Shown piece after piece: positions 1 to 8,183 of a DNA stretch of 51,688 bases. A program made the position numbers and the translations under genes. Each line of letters opens with the position of its first letter. Position 1 is the first letter of the stretch. The notes beneath the pieces were generated by a model that was not told where the DNA came from, did no database searches, and saw nothing but the letters and a program-made list of their open reading frames with translations. The DNA comes from Paracoccus acridae (GTDB taxonomy: Bacteria > Pseudomonadota > Alphaproteobacteria > Rhodobacterales > Rhodobacteraceae), in assembly GCF_014642735.1 (NCBI RefSeq), contig NZ_BMIV01000015.1, forward strand, positions 1 through 51,688, in the 5' to 3' direction.

Positions 1-128
1 CATCCTGCTGGAGTGGCCTGTTCCAGTCGCCACGCCGCACCGGACGCAAGTTGGACGCGGCTTCCCAAGAGTGCCCTTTAAACATCGCCCGCCCTGCTGT
101 TGGGCAGGTCTGGTTGAGGATTACCGTC
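1..128. other. Left edge, no gene assigned
   Basis: I see no supported coding region here. The GAGGA at 115-119 is the likely ribosome binding site of the gene starting at 129. A reading frame is open from 51, but the first 26 codons do not look like part of the protein family and the start at 129 is better placed. Confidence 0.5.
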
Positions 129-335
129 ATGATTGAGCTTTTGATTTCGGCCTGTCTGTCCACCGGTCCGGTCTGCAAGGACTTCTCCCTCCTGTTCGAT
201 GGCCGCGAGGTCTCGCTGATGACCTGCATGATCAGCGGTCAGACAGTCATTGCCCCCTGGCAGCAGGACAATCCTGAGTGGCACGTCAGGCGATGGGCTT
301 GCCGCCACGCCGATCAACGCGCGGTGTCGCTCTAG
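129..335 (+). CDS. Conserved hypothetical protein, 68 aa
   Basis: A small protein that resembles a family of about 60-75 residues common in Rhodobacteraceae. It starts MIELLISACL, has a short hydrophobic N-terminus followed by a Cys-Lys-Asp (CKD) stretch, a central MTCMISGQ segment and a WxVRRWxC end. The family typically shows the same order of CKD, a methionine- and cysteine-containing 'MQCM' segment and a terminal RWRC. The function is not known. The short hydrophobic start and the paired cysteines hint at export, but no clear signal-peptidase site is seen. The start at 129 was preferred over 51 because of the GAGGA ten bases upstream. Confidence 0.6.
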   Translation: MIELLISACLSTGPVCKDFSLLFDGREVSLMTCMISGQTVIAPWQQDNPEWHVRRWACRHADQRAVSL

Positions 336-714
336 GCGCCAGGTGGATCGAGCGTCAGACCTGGATCAGTTCTGCCATACGCTGCTGAAGCTCGTTTTAA
401 TTTCCATGTATCCGCAAGGGGATCCCCTTGCGGACGCCCAGCATGGCCGAGTGAGTTAGTGTCGCGAAGCCTGTCTCTGCTTGAGAAAAGCGAAACAAGC
501 CACGTCTCACTTGACTGGTCCGGTATGTTTTGCAGTGAGGGGGCGTCTAGTGTGACAGAGCGTCCCGTGATATCCGAGGCTGCCACAGTGTAGCGTTCGA
601 ATCTTGTCTGCCGCGCCCGCTCTGCGTAGCTTGCCACCAAGGTGCCATATGCCGCGGTTGGCGCTCCTGCTAATCGCCTCGAAGCCAAGCTCCGCAGCAG
701 AAGAGAGCCACATC
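336..714. other. Intergenic, 379 bases, with one long palindrome
   Basis: No convincing gene. Frames open on both strands here lack family-like sequence. The stretch holds a perfect 24-bp palindrome (listed separately) and forms the upstream region of the Septu-like operon. Low similarity to anything recognisable suggests scar DNA from earlier insertions. Confidence 0.45.
411..434. repeat. Perfect 24-bp palindrome
   Basis: The half-site TCCGCAAGGGGA is followed at once by its exact reverse complement, with GGATCC at the centre and no spacer. It has no T tract, so it is not an obvious terminator. It may be a protein-binding site or the scar of an insertion. Its origin is not known. Confidence 0.7.
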
Positions 715-2358
715 ATGAAGGTCGTTGTTGTCAAGCCGTCCAGGGGGACGCCCCCGGCCCTCGCGGACATCGTTTTGCAACGGGATGCCTGGGACGATTT
801 CGGCTTCAAGACGCAATACCACGTCTATTGCTTCGCGGAGGGCCAAGATGCCTTCGTCGGTAACATCAAAATCCTGCAGCGGGGTCAGGTGGAGACACCG
901 GTTGGCGTGCTGCCGGAGGGGCTACTAGAACCGCTGGGTGAGGAGTTCTGCTCGCTCGGCCAGTCCTTAGACTACTACGAGCGCCTCGCTGCGTTCCCTG
1001 AGGAGCTGCGCAGCTTCCTTTTGGTGTTCTTCCGCGACGCCCTCGCCGACCCGCTTCACGCGAAAACCTTCGAGCAGGAGAGAGGCTGGGGCGTCTCAGT
1101 GACACGCGACCTCGACCTCGACAGTTACGTGCCCCTCGCACGGACGTTGCTCGAGCGGGACTACGACTCCCTGCCTTCGATGGGCCTCAACATGACCTTC
1201 AGGGTCGCAGGATGGCAGGCGCCGCTGAGTCTGGACTTCGCGGCACCGGCACAGGAAGGGCTCTGGGAAATTGGCTTCGATGCGGCAAAGAGCAAGCTGC
1301 CGGAACGAGTGGCGGTCCTTACGGGGAGGAACGGGTCCGGGAAGAGCACCCTGATGGCCAGGCTCGCACGTGTCCTCCACGCATCGCAGCGCGATCGCCG
1401 TTCCGAGGCGATCTCTCGGCTTGGGAACATCGAGCCGCCGGGCATTGGGTTCAGCCGGGTCGTGACGGTCGCCTATAGCGCGTTCGACACCTTTCAGGTG
1501 CCGGGCGTCGGGGTTGAGGAGCGCCGCCAAATCGCCAAGGATCTCCGGGCGGGGACCGGACGCTACTCATTCGCCGGGTTGCGCGACATTGCAGCCGAGC
1601 TAGAGGAAAGTCTTGAGAGCGAGGGGGACGCGATCGACGCCCGCTCGGGCGCACTCGATGACCGCATCGCACTCGACCGCCAAGCTAGGACCCGACTAAA
1701 GTCTGCGGAGCAGCTCGCCGACGAATATGCTCGGACTGTCCAAGCGATCTTCGATGCGGGCCGGTCCATGCTGCTGCTGAGGGTCCTCCGCCCCCTGCTC
1801 GCTGACCCGTCCTTTTCGGATATCCCGGACCAATCGCCCATGGAACTGCTGGCGCTTGAGCCAAAGTCCACATTCATGGGCTGGAGCACCGGCCTGAAGA
1901 TTGTGATGCACGCGACCACGACCCTCGTTGCGCGAACAGAACGCAAGTCGATCGTCCTCATCGACGAGCCTGAAAGCCACCTGCACCCGCCGCTCCTTGC
2001 GGCGTTCATGCATTCGGTGCGACTGGTGCTGGAGGCGAACGACGCATTCGCAGTGGTCGCCACGCACTCCCCAGTCGTCGTGCAGGAAACGCTCGGACGG
2101 CATGTGTCGGTAGTGAACCGGGTCGGCGACGAGATCACCATCCTCGCGCCGCGCATCGAAACCTATGGGGAGAGCATCGGCGAGATCACGGACGAGGTGT
2201 TCCGGCTTCATCCCGGAGCCACGGACTTCCATGCAACGCTCAAGGCGATGGTCGATGCGGGCCTAACGACGGAACAGATCGACGGGCGCTTCGACCGCGG
2301 CCTCAGCCTTCAGGCCCGTGCCTACGTCATGAGCCTCGTCGCCACGCGAGTAGCCTGA
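715..2358 (+). CDS. AAA ATPase of a Septu-like (PtuA-type) defence pair
   Basis: A 547-aa ATPase. Residues 204-212 form a Walker A motif (GRNGSGKST) and about 411-421 a Walker B (VLIDEPESHLHPP), followed by an ATHSP segment typical of PtuA/OLD-type SMC-like ATPases. A charged helical region (about 280-350) separates the two, as expected for an inserted coiled coil. About 200 residues precede the Walker A motif. In Septu the ATPase partners an HNH nuclease encoded next door, and here such a gene follows two bases after the stop. I chose the ATG at 715: the 37 codons upstream (from a TTG/ATG frame at 604) do not resemble protein and no ribosome site precedes them. No retron reverse transcriptase is nearby, so this is a stand-alone pair. 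Confidence 0.75.
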   Translation: MKVVVVKPSRGTPPALADIVLQRDAWDDFGFKTQYHVYCFAEGQDAFVGNIKILQRGQVETPVGVLPEGLLEPLGEEFCSLGQSLDYYERLAAFPEELRSFLLVFFRDALADPLHAKTFEQERGWGVSVTRDLDLDSYVPLARTLLERDYDSLPSMGLNMTFRVAGWQAPLSLDFAAPAQEGLWEIGFDAAKSKLPERVAVLTGRNGSGKSTLMARLARVLHASQRDRRSEAISRLGNIEPPGIGFSRVVTVAYSAFDTFQVPGVGVEERRQIAKDLRAGTGRYSFAGLRDIAAELEESLESEGDAIDARSGALDDRIALDRQARTRLKSAEQLADEYARTVQAIFDAGRSMLLLRVLRPLLADPSFSDIPDQSPMELLALEPKSTFMGWSTGLKIVMHATTTLVARTERKSIVLIDEPESHLHPPLLAAFMHSVRLVLEANDAFAVVATHSPVVVQETLGRHVSVVNRVGDEITILAPRIETYGESIGEITDEVFRLHPGATDFHATLKAMVDAGLTTEQIDGRFDRGLSLQARAYVMSLVATRVA

Positions 2359-2360
2359 CG

Positions 2361-3218
2361 ATGTGGAAGGTGAGGTTACCGGATGTTGGGGACATTAATG
2401 ATCAGCTGGATACGGCGCTGACGCTGAAGAACGGCGACAAGGTTTACGACCTGAGCGCCGCGGAGCGCGCCGGCATCCACAGCCTCTATGCCGAGTACGA
2501 CCAGCGGCTCGGCGAGCCAGACACGGCGCTGCTGCCCTTGGCGCTCGCTGGCTGCGCTGACGCGCTGCACGGCGCCTACAATCAAGTACAGAAGGGCCAG
2601 CGGCTTGCTTCACTCCGCAGTCGTCTTCTCAGCGCGGTCATGGAATGCCCGCTGTGCGGATCAGGTGACGCCACGACGCTAGACCACCATCTGCCAAAGG
2701 ATGACTATCGAGCGCTCGCCATCAATCCTCGCAACCTCGTACCCAGCTGCCAGCCCTGCAACAGGGCGAAGGGGACGCTGGCAGCACTGGCCGGCCAAGG
2801 GATGATCCACGCGTACTTCCAGGAGATCCCCTCCGTCACGTTCCTCAAGGCGAACGTGACGTATGCGGATGGTTCGCTCAAAGTGGCATTCTCGATTGAC
2901 CCAGCAGGCCTATCGCCGGCACTTGCCGACCGACTGACGTTCCAGCTCGAACGCATAAGGCTCACCGAGCGACACCCGGGTGCCATCAACATCTTCATCT
3001 TCAGCCAAAAGGTCGCGCTCCGGCTGTTTCGAGACAAGCCAGGGGAGCGTAACCTCCTTCGGCAGTTCCTGCTTGATGGTGCCGACACGCTGGACGAAGA
3101 CTTCGGGCTGAACCACTGGCGGGCCGCCCTCTTCCGGGGCCTCGCGGCCTGCGATGCCTTTCTTGACGACCCTTGGACCTACCTCGACAAGCCCCCGCCC
3201 GCGATGAACCCGGCATGA
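2361..3218 (+). CDS. HNH endonuclease, PtuB-like partner of the upstream ATPase
   Basis: A 285-aa protein with an HNH/McrA-type nuclease centre in its middle. A zinc knuckle is formed by C96-x2-C99 and C130-x2-C133, with the DHH catalytic signature at 108-110 and an N-L-V-P-S-C segment before the second knuckle. The N-terminal 90 residues and C-terminal 150 residues are helical and unassigned. The gene starts two bases after the ATPase stop, so the two are almost certainly translated from one mRNA. The pairing of an ABC/SMC-like ATPase with an HNH protein is the definition of Septu; the nuclease is the expected effector. Confidence 0.75.
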   Translation: MWKVRLPDVGDINDQLDTALTLKNGDKVYDLSAAERAGIHSLYAEYDQRLGEPDTALLPLALAGCADALHGAYNQVQKGQRLASLRSRLLSAVMECPLCGSGDATTLDHHLPKDDYRALAINPRNLVPSCQPCNRAKGTLAALAGQGMIHAYFQEIPSVTFLKANVTYADGSLKVAFSIDPAGLSPALADRLTFQLERIRLTERHPGAINIFIFSQKVALRLFRDKPGERNLLRQFLLDGADTLDEDFGLNHWRAALFRGLAACDAFLDDPWTYLDKPPPAMNPA

Positions 3219-3371
3219 CAAACGCGCCAAAATCAACATCGCCAACCGGTCAATCTGGAAACTGTTGTGCCCTATCTTCCTTCATTAGATTCGCGGACGC
3301 CGACCATCGGCGATTGGTGGCTCCCTTTGGGGCACCTATAAAATCCGCATTGGTATGTAAGAAAGTTTCGC

Positions 3372-4736
3372 ATGGCCCGCAGTGAGTTTAAGATACCTGA
3401 GGACTTTTTTGAGTTTGACAGTCCCCGGCCAGATAAGTTCCCAGATAATCCTGAGGTTCGCCTGGCGGTGGAATGGTTCAGATCCTTCATTCCTGAGAAG
3501 GAGTGGCGCACACGCCGTCATTCGGTCGCTCACCGCCTTTATGATATGGCAATCAACGGTCCCAGACTTGACACGGTTGGTAGGCTTTTTGATACCAAGG
3601 ACGCTTTCGCTTGGCAGCTTTTTCTCGCAGAGGCGTCAATAGATCACATCTGGAACTATGAGCCGACATTCGGATCACGGGTAGTTCCGATATTTATGGC
3701 GATCGGCAGAAACATTGATGTATTGCGCAAAGTGGAAGGGATCGACGGCAGGATCCGACGAATGGTGAGAGCCGAAAAGGCCCAGCCCAATGGCCCTCTG
3801 TTCGAACTTCTAGTTGCTGCCGCCTACGCTCGGGCGGGGGCAAAGGTCAGTTTTGTGCCCGAGGCCCCCGGTGGCCCGAGGACACACGACCTAGACGCAG
3901 AGATCAATGGCCGCATCTATGCGATCGAGTGCAAACGTATGGAGACAAGTGAATATGGCGAGAAGGAACGCACCCTTGCCAGAAAACTGTGGCACGACAG
4001 TGCGAGGCTACTGGTCGGCCTCGCAAGAAGCGCCATGGCGAGCGTAGAGTTTTTCTCTCCACTCGAGGCGGTTGCGGAAGACTATGTTACCATGAAGACC
4101 CGTGCCTGGATCAACTCCGGACAGCTTGCCTTAGAGTGGGAGGATGAGCACGGTCGCGGCAAGATTGGTGATCTCGACCTGGCCCCTGCGAGGGAAGTAC
4201 TGCGTGACAACCTGATTTTGGCGAATGGTAGCCGCCTGCAGGAGCTCCTCACCGGACGCTATATCAGGCACCAGAGTGTTGTCTCAATCTGCAGGATGAA
4301 GCCCTCCGACAATCCCCGATACATAGAGGACTGTGACTTCGCAGCCCTTTTTGAGTGGACTCCCAAGTCCGAAGCTTCGATATCCGGCCGCGCAAGGGAC
4401 GTCCTACGCAAGGTCGCCGACGGCACTGGCCAGCTGCCGAAGGATCGACCCGGGATTGTCCATGTCGGCTTCGAGGCGGTCGAAGGAAACTACGTAGAGG
4501 AACTTCGTCTCGCCCGGATTGAGGAGTCTTTGAAGAACTTCGATCCGAAGGATGTAGCGCTGGAATATGCCTACGTGCATTTCCTCGCGCCAGAGTCTCC
4601 GCCAGACGAAGCTTGGGCATTTGACGAAACGCGGACGCTGATACCGATCCGAGCCAAATCCTCACCACCGCTCCCGGAGGGCTTTCTCGTTCTGACACCG
4701 AACGCGTCGACCAAGGATGGACCACATTGGCGGTGA
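3372..4736 (+). CDS. Unknown protein with a PD-(D/E)xK-like nuclease motif
   Basis: A 454-aa protein not matched to a named family. Around residues 173-188 it has the pattern D-x-D, then a strand, then E186-C-K188 (NGRIYAIECKR), the usual spacing of a PD-(D/E)xK nuclease or restriction-endonuclease-like core. A helical N-terminal half precedes it and a less clear C-terminal domain follows. It lies 153 bases after the HNH gene on the same strand between two defence modules, so it may be a third Septu accessory or an independent nuclease. Base composition is slightly less GC-rich than its neighbours. The motif is seen; the nuclease function is inferred. Confidence 0.55.
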   Translation: MARSEFKIPEDFFEFDSPRPDKFPDNPEVRLAVEWFRSFIPEKEWRTRRHSVAHRLYDMAINGPRLDTVGRLFDTKDAFAWQLFLAEASIDHIWNYEPTFGSRVVPIFMAIGRNIDVLRKVEGIDGRIRRMVRAEKAQPNGPLFELLVAAAYARAGAKVSFVPEAPGGPRTHDLDAEINGRIYAIECKRMETSEYGEKERTLARKLWHDSARLLVGLARSAMASVEFFSPLEAVAEDYVTMKTRAWINSGQLALEWEDEHGRGKIGDLDLAPAREVLRDNLILANGSRLQELLTGRYIRHQSVVSICRMKPSDNPRYIEDCDFAALFEWTPKSEASISGRARDVLRKVADGTGQLPKDRPGIVHVGFEAVEGNYVEELRLARIEESLKNFDPKDVALEYAYVHFLAPESPPDEAWAFDETRTLIPIRAKSSPPLPEGFLVLTPNASTKDGPHWR

Positions 4737-4997
4737 TCTGCCCGCGGCACTTAATGAACCCCCTCCATCGCGGAAGGCTGAACCTCGTTTCTCGCCGCGG
4801 GCTGCCCGAGCGACAACTTCCGCAATCGTGTCAGTTATTATGCCGTACCTCCATCGGGCTCCTTTCCGCCCTTTTTAACGGTTGCGCTTCAATCGGGAGG
4901 AGTTCGATAAGTCATTCTTGCATGTGCAGGCTGAATGTCCAGTAAACGGTAGGAAGGCTGACATCTGGGCTAGCCAAGCTGTTTCAGCAAGAACCGG
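4737..4997. other. Intergenic, no gene seen
   Basis: No frame here looks like protein on either strand. The right end leads into the FitAB promoter. No transcription terminator was recognised. Confidence 0.5.
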
Positions 4998-5035
4998 TTG
5001 ATTGCGATGCAATCGATGCTTACACTTCCAGTGTA
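4998..5035 (+). promoter_or_regulatory. Promoter of the fitAB-hsd cluster with two tandem operators
   Basis: A TTGATT box (4998-5003) and a TACACT box (5021-5026) are 17 bases apart, a good sigma-70 spacing. Two inverted repeats of the same 6-3-6 geometry lie on them: GATTGC-GAT-GCAATC at 5000-5014 and TACACT-TCC-AGTGTA at 5021-5035. Their starts are 21 bp apart, two helical turns, so both face the same side of the DNA. This suits autorepression by the RHH antitoxin with its toxin. A strong GGAGG follows before the start at 5049. Confidence 0.65.
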
Positions 5036-5048
5036 GGAGGGGATCATC

Positions 5049-5291
5049 ATGGCCAGCATCACCATCCGCAATCTCGACGATCACCTGAAGCACCGTTTAC
5101 GGGTCCAGGCGGCCGAGCATGGCCGGTCCATGGAAGAAGAGGCGCGCGACATTCTGCGCAAAGCAGTGGGCAAGCCGACACCGGCCGCAAATTTGGGCGA
5201 GGTGATCCATCGCCGGTTTGCCGCCCTAGGCGGGGTGGAGCTTGAGCTGCCGCCCCGTGAGCCCATGCCCGAGCCGCCGCGCTTCGACTGA
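5049..5291 (+). CDS. FitA-like ribbon-helix-helix antitoxin
   Basis: An 80-aa antitoxin. Residues 1-40 carry the ribbon-helix-helix pattern (ASITIRNLDDHLKHRLR, then HGRSMEEEAR) seen in FitA, StbC and VapB-type DNA-binding antitoxins. The C-terminal half, with a proline-rich end, is the likely toxin-masking tail. GGAGG lies nine bases before the ATG. The gene is followed after 11 bases by the PIN-domain toxin. It probably represses the operon by binding the two 15-bp palindromes in the promoter. Confidence 0.85.
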   Translation: MASITIRNLDDHLKHRLRVQAAEHGRSMEEEARDILRKAVGKPTPAANLGEVIHRRFAALGGVELELPPREPMPEPPRFD

Positions 5292-5302
5292 TCCGCACGT
5301 CC

Positions 5303-5734
5303 ATGATCTTGATCGACACCAACGTCATTTCCGAACTGATGCGTCCGAAACCTTCCCCGACCGTTCTGGCGTGGTTCGGGCATCAGACCGCTGCAGCCCT
5401 CCATCTTAGCGCCGTTGTCGAGGCCGAGTTGCGGCGTGGGGCGGCAGCCCTTCCCGCAGGCAAGCGGCGTGAGCGTCTGGTCGCGGAGATCGACGCCATG
5501 ATCTCCGAGGACTTCGTAGGCCGGGTGCTGCCCTTCGACAGCGCCGCGGCCGTCGCCTTTGCCGCCATTTTCGTCAACCGGCAGGCCGTCGGCCGGCCGA
5601 TCAGCTTTCCCGATTGCCAGATTGCAGCCACGGCCCGCGCTCATGGCGCCGTCATGGCCACCCGCAACGTGACCGACTTCGAAAATTGCGGCATCGCTGT
5701 GGTCGATCCCTGGCAATCTGACGCCGGAGCCTGA
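5303..5734 (+). CDS. FitB/VapC-like PIN-domain toxin
   Basis: A 143-aa PIN-domain ribonuclease toxin. The catalytic acids are all visible: D5 in ILIDTNVIS, E40/E42 in the VVEAEL segment, D104 in SFPDC and D125 in RNVTDF. It is expected to cleave RNA when not held by the antitoxin encoded just upstream. The stop lies four bases before the GTG start of hsdR, so the pair is probably co-transcribed with the restriction operon and may stabilise it. Confidence 0.87.
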   Translation: MILIDTNVISELMRPKPSPTVLAWFGHQTAAALHLSAVVEAELRRGAAALPAGKRRERLVAEIDAMISEDFVGRVLPFDSAAAVAFAAIFVNRQAVGRPISFPDCQIAATARAHGAVMATRNVTDFENCGIAVVDPWQSDAGA

Positions 5735-5738
5735 GCCC

Positions 5739-8180
5739 GTGGACAAGCGCAGCCTTTCGGAACGCGACATCTGCACCAAGTTCATCACGCCCGCGCTCCG
5801 CATGGCAGGCTGGGACGAGATGGCGCAGATCCGCGAGGAGGTGGGCTTTACCAAGGGCCGGATCATCGTGCGCGGCAAGCTCGTGACCCGTGGTCAGGGC
5901 AAACGCGCCGATTACATCCTGTCCTACAAGCCCAACCTGCCCATTGCGCTGATCGAGGCCAAGGACAACACCCACAGCGTGGGCGACGGCATCCAGCAGG
6001 CCCTGGACTATGCCGAGGCGCTGAACATCCCTTTCGTCTTTTCTTCGAATGGGGACGGGTTTGTGTTCCATGATCGGACCGGCGCCAGCGATCCGCGCGA
6101 GACGACGTTGCCGCTCGAAGCCTTTCCCTCTCCCGCCGATCTTTGGGCGCGCTACTGCGCCTGGAAGGGCCTCGACAAGGCGGCAGAACAGGTGGTCTTG
6201 CAGGACTACTACGACGACGGTAGCGGAAAAGCCCCGCGCTACTACCAGGTCAATGCGGTCAATGCCGCCATCGAGGCCATCGCCAAGGGGCAGGACCGCG
6301 TGCTGCTCGTCATGGCGACGGGTACGGGCAAGACCTACACTGCGTTCCAGATCATCTGGCGCCTGTGGAAGGCCGGCGAGAAGAAGCGCATTCTGTTCCT
6401 GGCCGACCGCAATATCCTGATCGACCAGACCATGGTCAACGACTTCCGTCCGTTCGGCGGCACCATGGCCAAGCTCTCGACCAAGGCCAAGACAATTGGA
6501 CGGCAAGACGGCAGCACGGAGGATCTGACCCTCGGTCTCGACAAGAAACGCCGCATCGACACCGCCTATGAGGTTTATCTGGGGCTCTACCAGGCGATCA
6601 CCGGCCCCGAAGAGCGGCAGAAGCTCTTTCGCGAGTTCTCGCCCGACTTCTTCGACCTGATCGTCATTGACGAATGCCACCGCGGCAGCGCTGCCGAAGA
6701 CTCGGCCTGGCGCGAGATCCTCGACTACTTCTCCTCCGCTACCCAGATCGGCCTGACCGCCACGCCGAAGGAAACGGAATATGTCTCCAACATCGCCTAT
6801 TTCGGCGATCCGGTGTTCAGCTATTCCCTGAAGCAGGGCATCCGCGACGGCTTCCTGGCGCCCTACAAGGTTGTCAAGGTCCACATCGACCGCGACGTGG
6901 CAGGGTACCGTCCCGAGAAGGGCCAGCTCGACCGTGACGGGATCGAAGTCGAGGACCGCATCTACAACACCAAGGATTTCGACCGCGCCCTGGTCATTGA
7001 TGACCGCACCAAGCTTGTGGCGCAGAAGGTCACGCAATTCCTGAAGGAAAGCGGTGATCGCTACCAGAAAACCATCGTGTTCTGTGTCGATCAGGAACAC
7101 GCGGACCGCATGCGCCGGGCACTGATCAACGAGAATGCCGATCTTGTCGCCGAGAATGCGCGCTACGTCATGCGCATCACCGGCGGCGACCCTGAGGGCC
7201 AGGCCCAGCTTGGGAACTTCATAGATCCAGAATGCCGCTGGCCGGTGCTCGTCACCACCTCGCGGCTTCTCTCGACCGGCGTGGACGCGCAGACCTGCCG
7301 GTTGATCGTGCTCGATCGCGAGGTGGGCTCGATGACCGAGTTCAAGCAGATCGTCGGCCGCGGTACCCGGGTGCACGAGGACACGTGCAAATACTACTTC
7401 ACACTCCTCGATTTCCGTGGCGCATCCAGCCATTTCGCGGACCCGGCATTCGATGGCGAGCCGGTGCAGATCTACGAACCGCAGGACGACGGGTCCATGG
7501 ACCCACCAGACGCCCCGCCGACCGACGAGGACGGCGAACCCCTGCCCGACACTCCTGATGAAGACGAGACCATCGTCGATGAACCGGGGCTGCCGCCGCC
7601 GCCTCGCGGTCCGCAGAAGAAGGTCTATGTCGATGGCGTGGGCGCCACCATCGTGGCCGAGCGGATCGAGTATCTCGACGAGAACGGCAGGCTCGTCACC
7701 GAGTCGCTGCGCGATTACACCAAGCGCGCCCTGCGCAAGCGCTTTGCTAGCCTTGATGATTTCCTGAAACGCTGGAACGGGGCCGAGCGCAAGGGCGCCC
7801 TCCTGGAGGAACTAGCGGCCGAGGGCCTGCCGCTCGATCCGATCCGGGAGGAACTGGGCCGCGATCTCGATCCCTTCGATCTGATCTGCCACATCGCCTT
7901 CGACGCCAAGACGCTGACCCGCCGCGAGCGTGCCGAGAACGTCAGGAAACGCGACGCCTTCACCCGCTATGGCGACAAGGCCCGTGCCGTCCTCGACGCG
8001 CTGCTCGCCAAATATGCCGACGAGGGCGTGCTGAACCTCGACGACGCCAACGTGCTGCGCATCGCGCCCTTCTCGGCCCTTGGCACCCCCATTGAACTCA
8101 TCCGGGCTTTCGGGGGAAAACCCGGCTTCGAAGAGGCCGTCCACGGCCTGCAGTCCGAACTCTACAAGGATACCGCCTGA
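5739..8180 (+). CDS. hsdR: Type I restriction enzyme, HsdR subunit (EcoEI-like)
   Basis: An 813-aa motor and nuclease subunit. The N-terminal nuclease core has D58 (RADYILSY) and E73-A-K75 (LIEAKDN), the PD-(D/E)xK catalytic set. Walker A is MATGTGKT at 192-199 and the DEAD-type box is DECH at 311-314. A second RecA domain ends in IVGRGTRVHEDT. A low-complexity proline- and acid-rich linker lies around 585-630, followed by the C-terminal domain that binds the methylase. The start is GTG, four bases after the toxin stop. Domain order and size fit the EcoEI-like HsdR group. Translocation and cleavage occur when the HsdM2S complex meets unmethylated sites. Confidence 0.93.
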   Translation: MDKRSLSERDICTKFITPALRMAGWDEMAQIREEVGFTKGRIIVRGKLVTRGQGKRADYILSYKPNLPIALIEAKDNTHSVGDGIQQALDYAEALNIPFVFSSNGDGFVFHDRTGASDPRETTLPLEAFPSPADLWARYCAWKGLDKAAEQVVLQDYYDDGSGKAPRYYQVNAVNAAIEAIAKGQDRVLLVMATGTGKTYTAFQIIWRLWKAGEKKRILFLADRNILIDQTMVNDFRPFGGTMAKLSTKAKTIGRQDGSTEDLTLGLDKKRRIDTAYEVYLGLYQAITGPEERQKLFREFSPDFFDLIVIDECHRGSAAEDSAWREILDYFSSATQIGLTATPKETEYVSNIAYFGDPVFSYSLKQGIRDGFLAPYKVVKVHIDRDVAGYRPEKGQLDRDGIEVEDRIYNTKDFDRALVIDDRTKLVAQKVTQFLKESGDRYQKTIVFCVDQEHADRMRRALINENADLVAENARYVMRITGGDPEGQAQLGNFIDPECRWPVLVTTSRLLSTGVDAQTCRLIVLDREVGSMTEFKQIVGRGTRVHEDTCKYYFTLLDFRGASSHFADPAFDGEPVQIYEPQDDGSMDPPDAPPTDEDGEPLPDTPDEDETIVDEPGLPPPPRGPQKKVYVDGVGATIVAERIEYLDENGRLVTESLRDYTKRALRKRFASLDDFLKRWNGAERKGALLEELAAEGLPLDPIREELGRDLDPFDLICHIAFDAKTLTRRERAENVRKRDAFTRYGDKARAVLDALLAKYADEGVLNLDDANVLRIAPFSALGTPIELIRAFGGKPGFEEAVHGLQSELYKDTA

Positions 8181-8183
8181 CCC

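Noticed and set aside
604..714. Upstream extension of the PtuA-like ATPase
   Set aside because: The 37 extra codons do not resemble the family and there is no ribosome site; the ATG at 715 is better.
715..3218. Retron of the Ec78 type, which also uses a PtuAB-like pair
   Set aside because: No reverse transcriptase gene or msr/msd-like structure is adjacent.
5652..7433. 593-residue frame antisense to hsdR
   Set aside because: It lies wholly opposite a gene with complete motifs and is a codon-bias shadow of GC-rich DNA.
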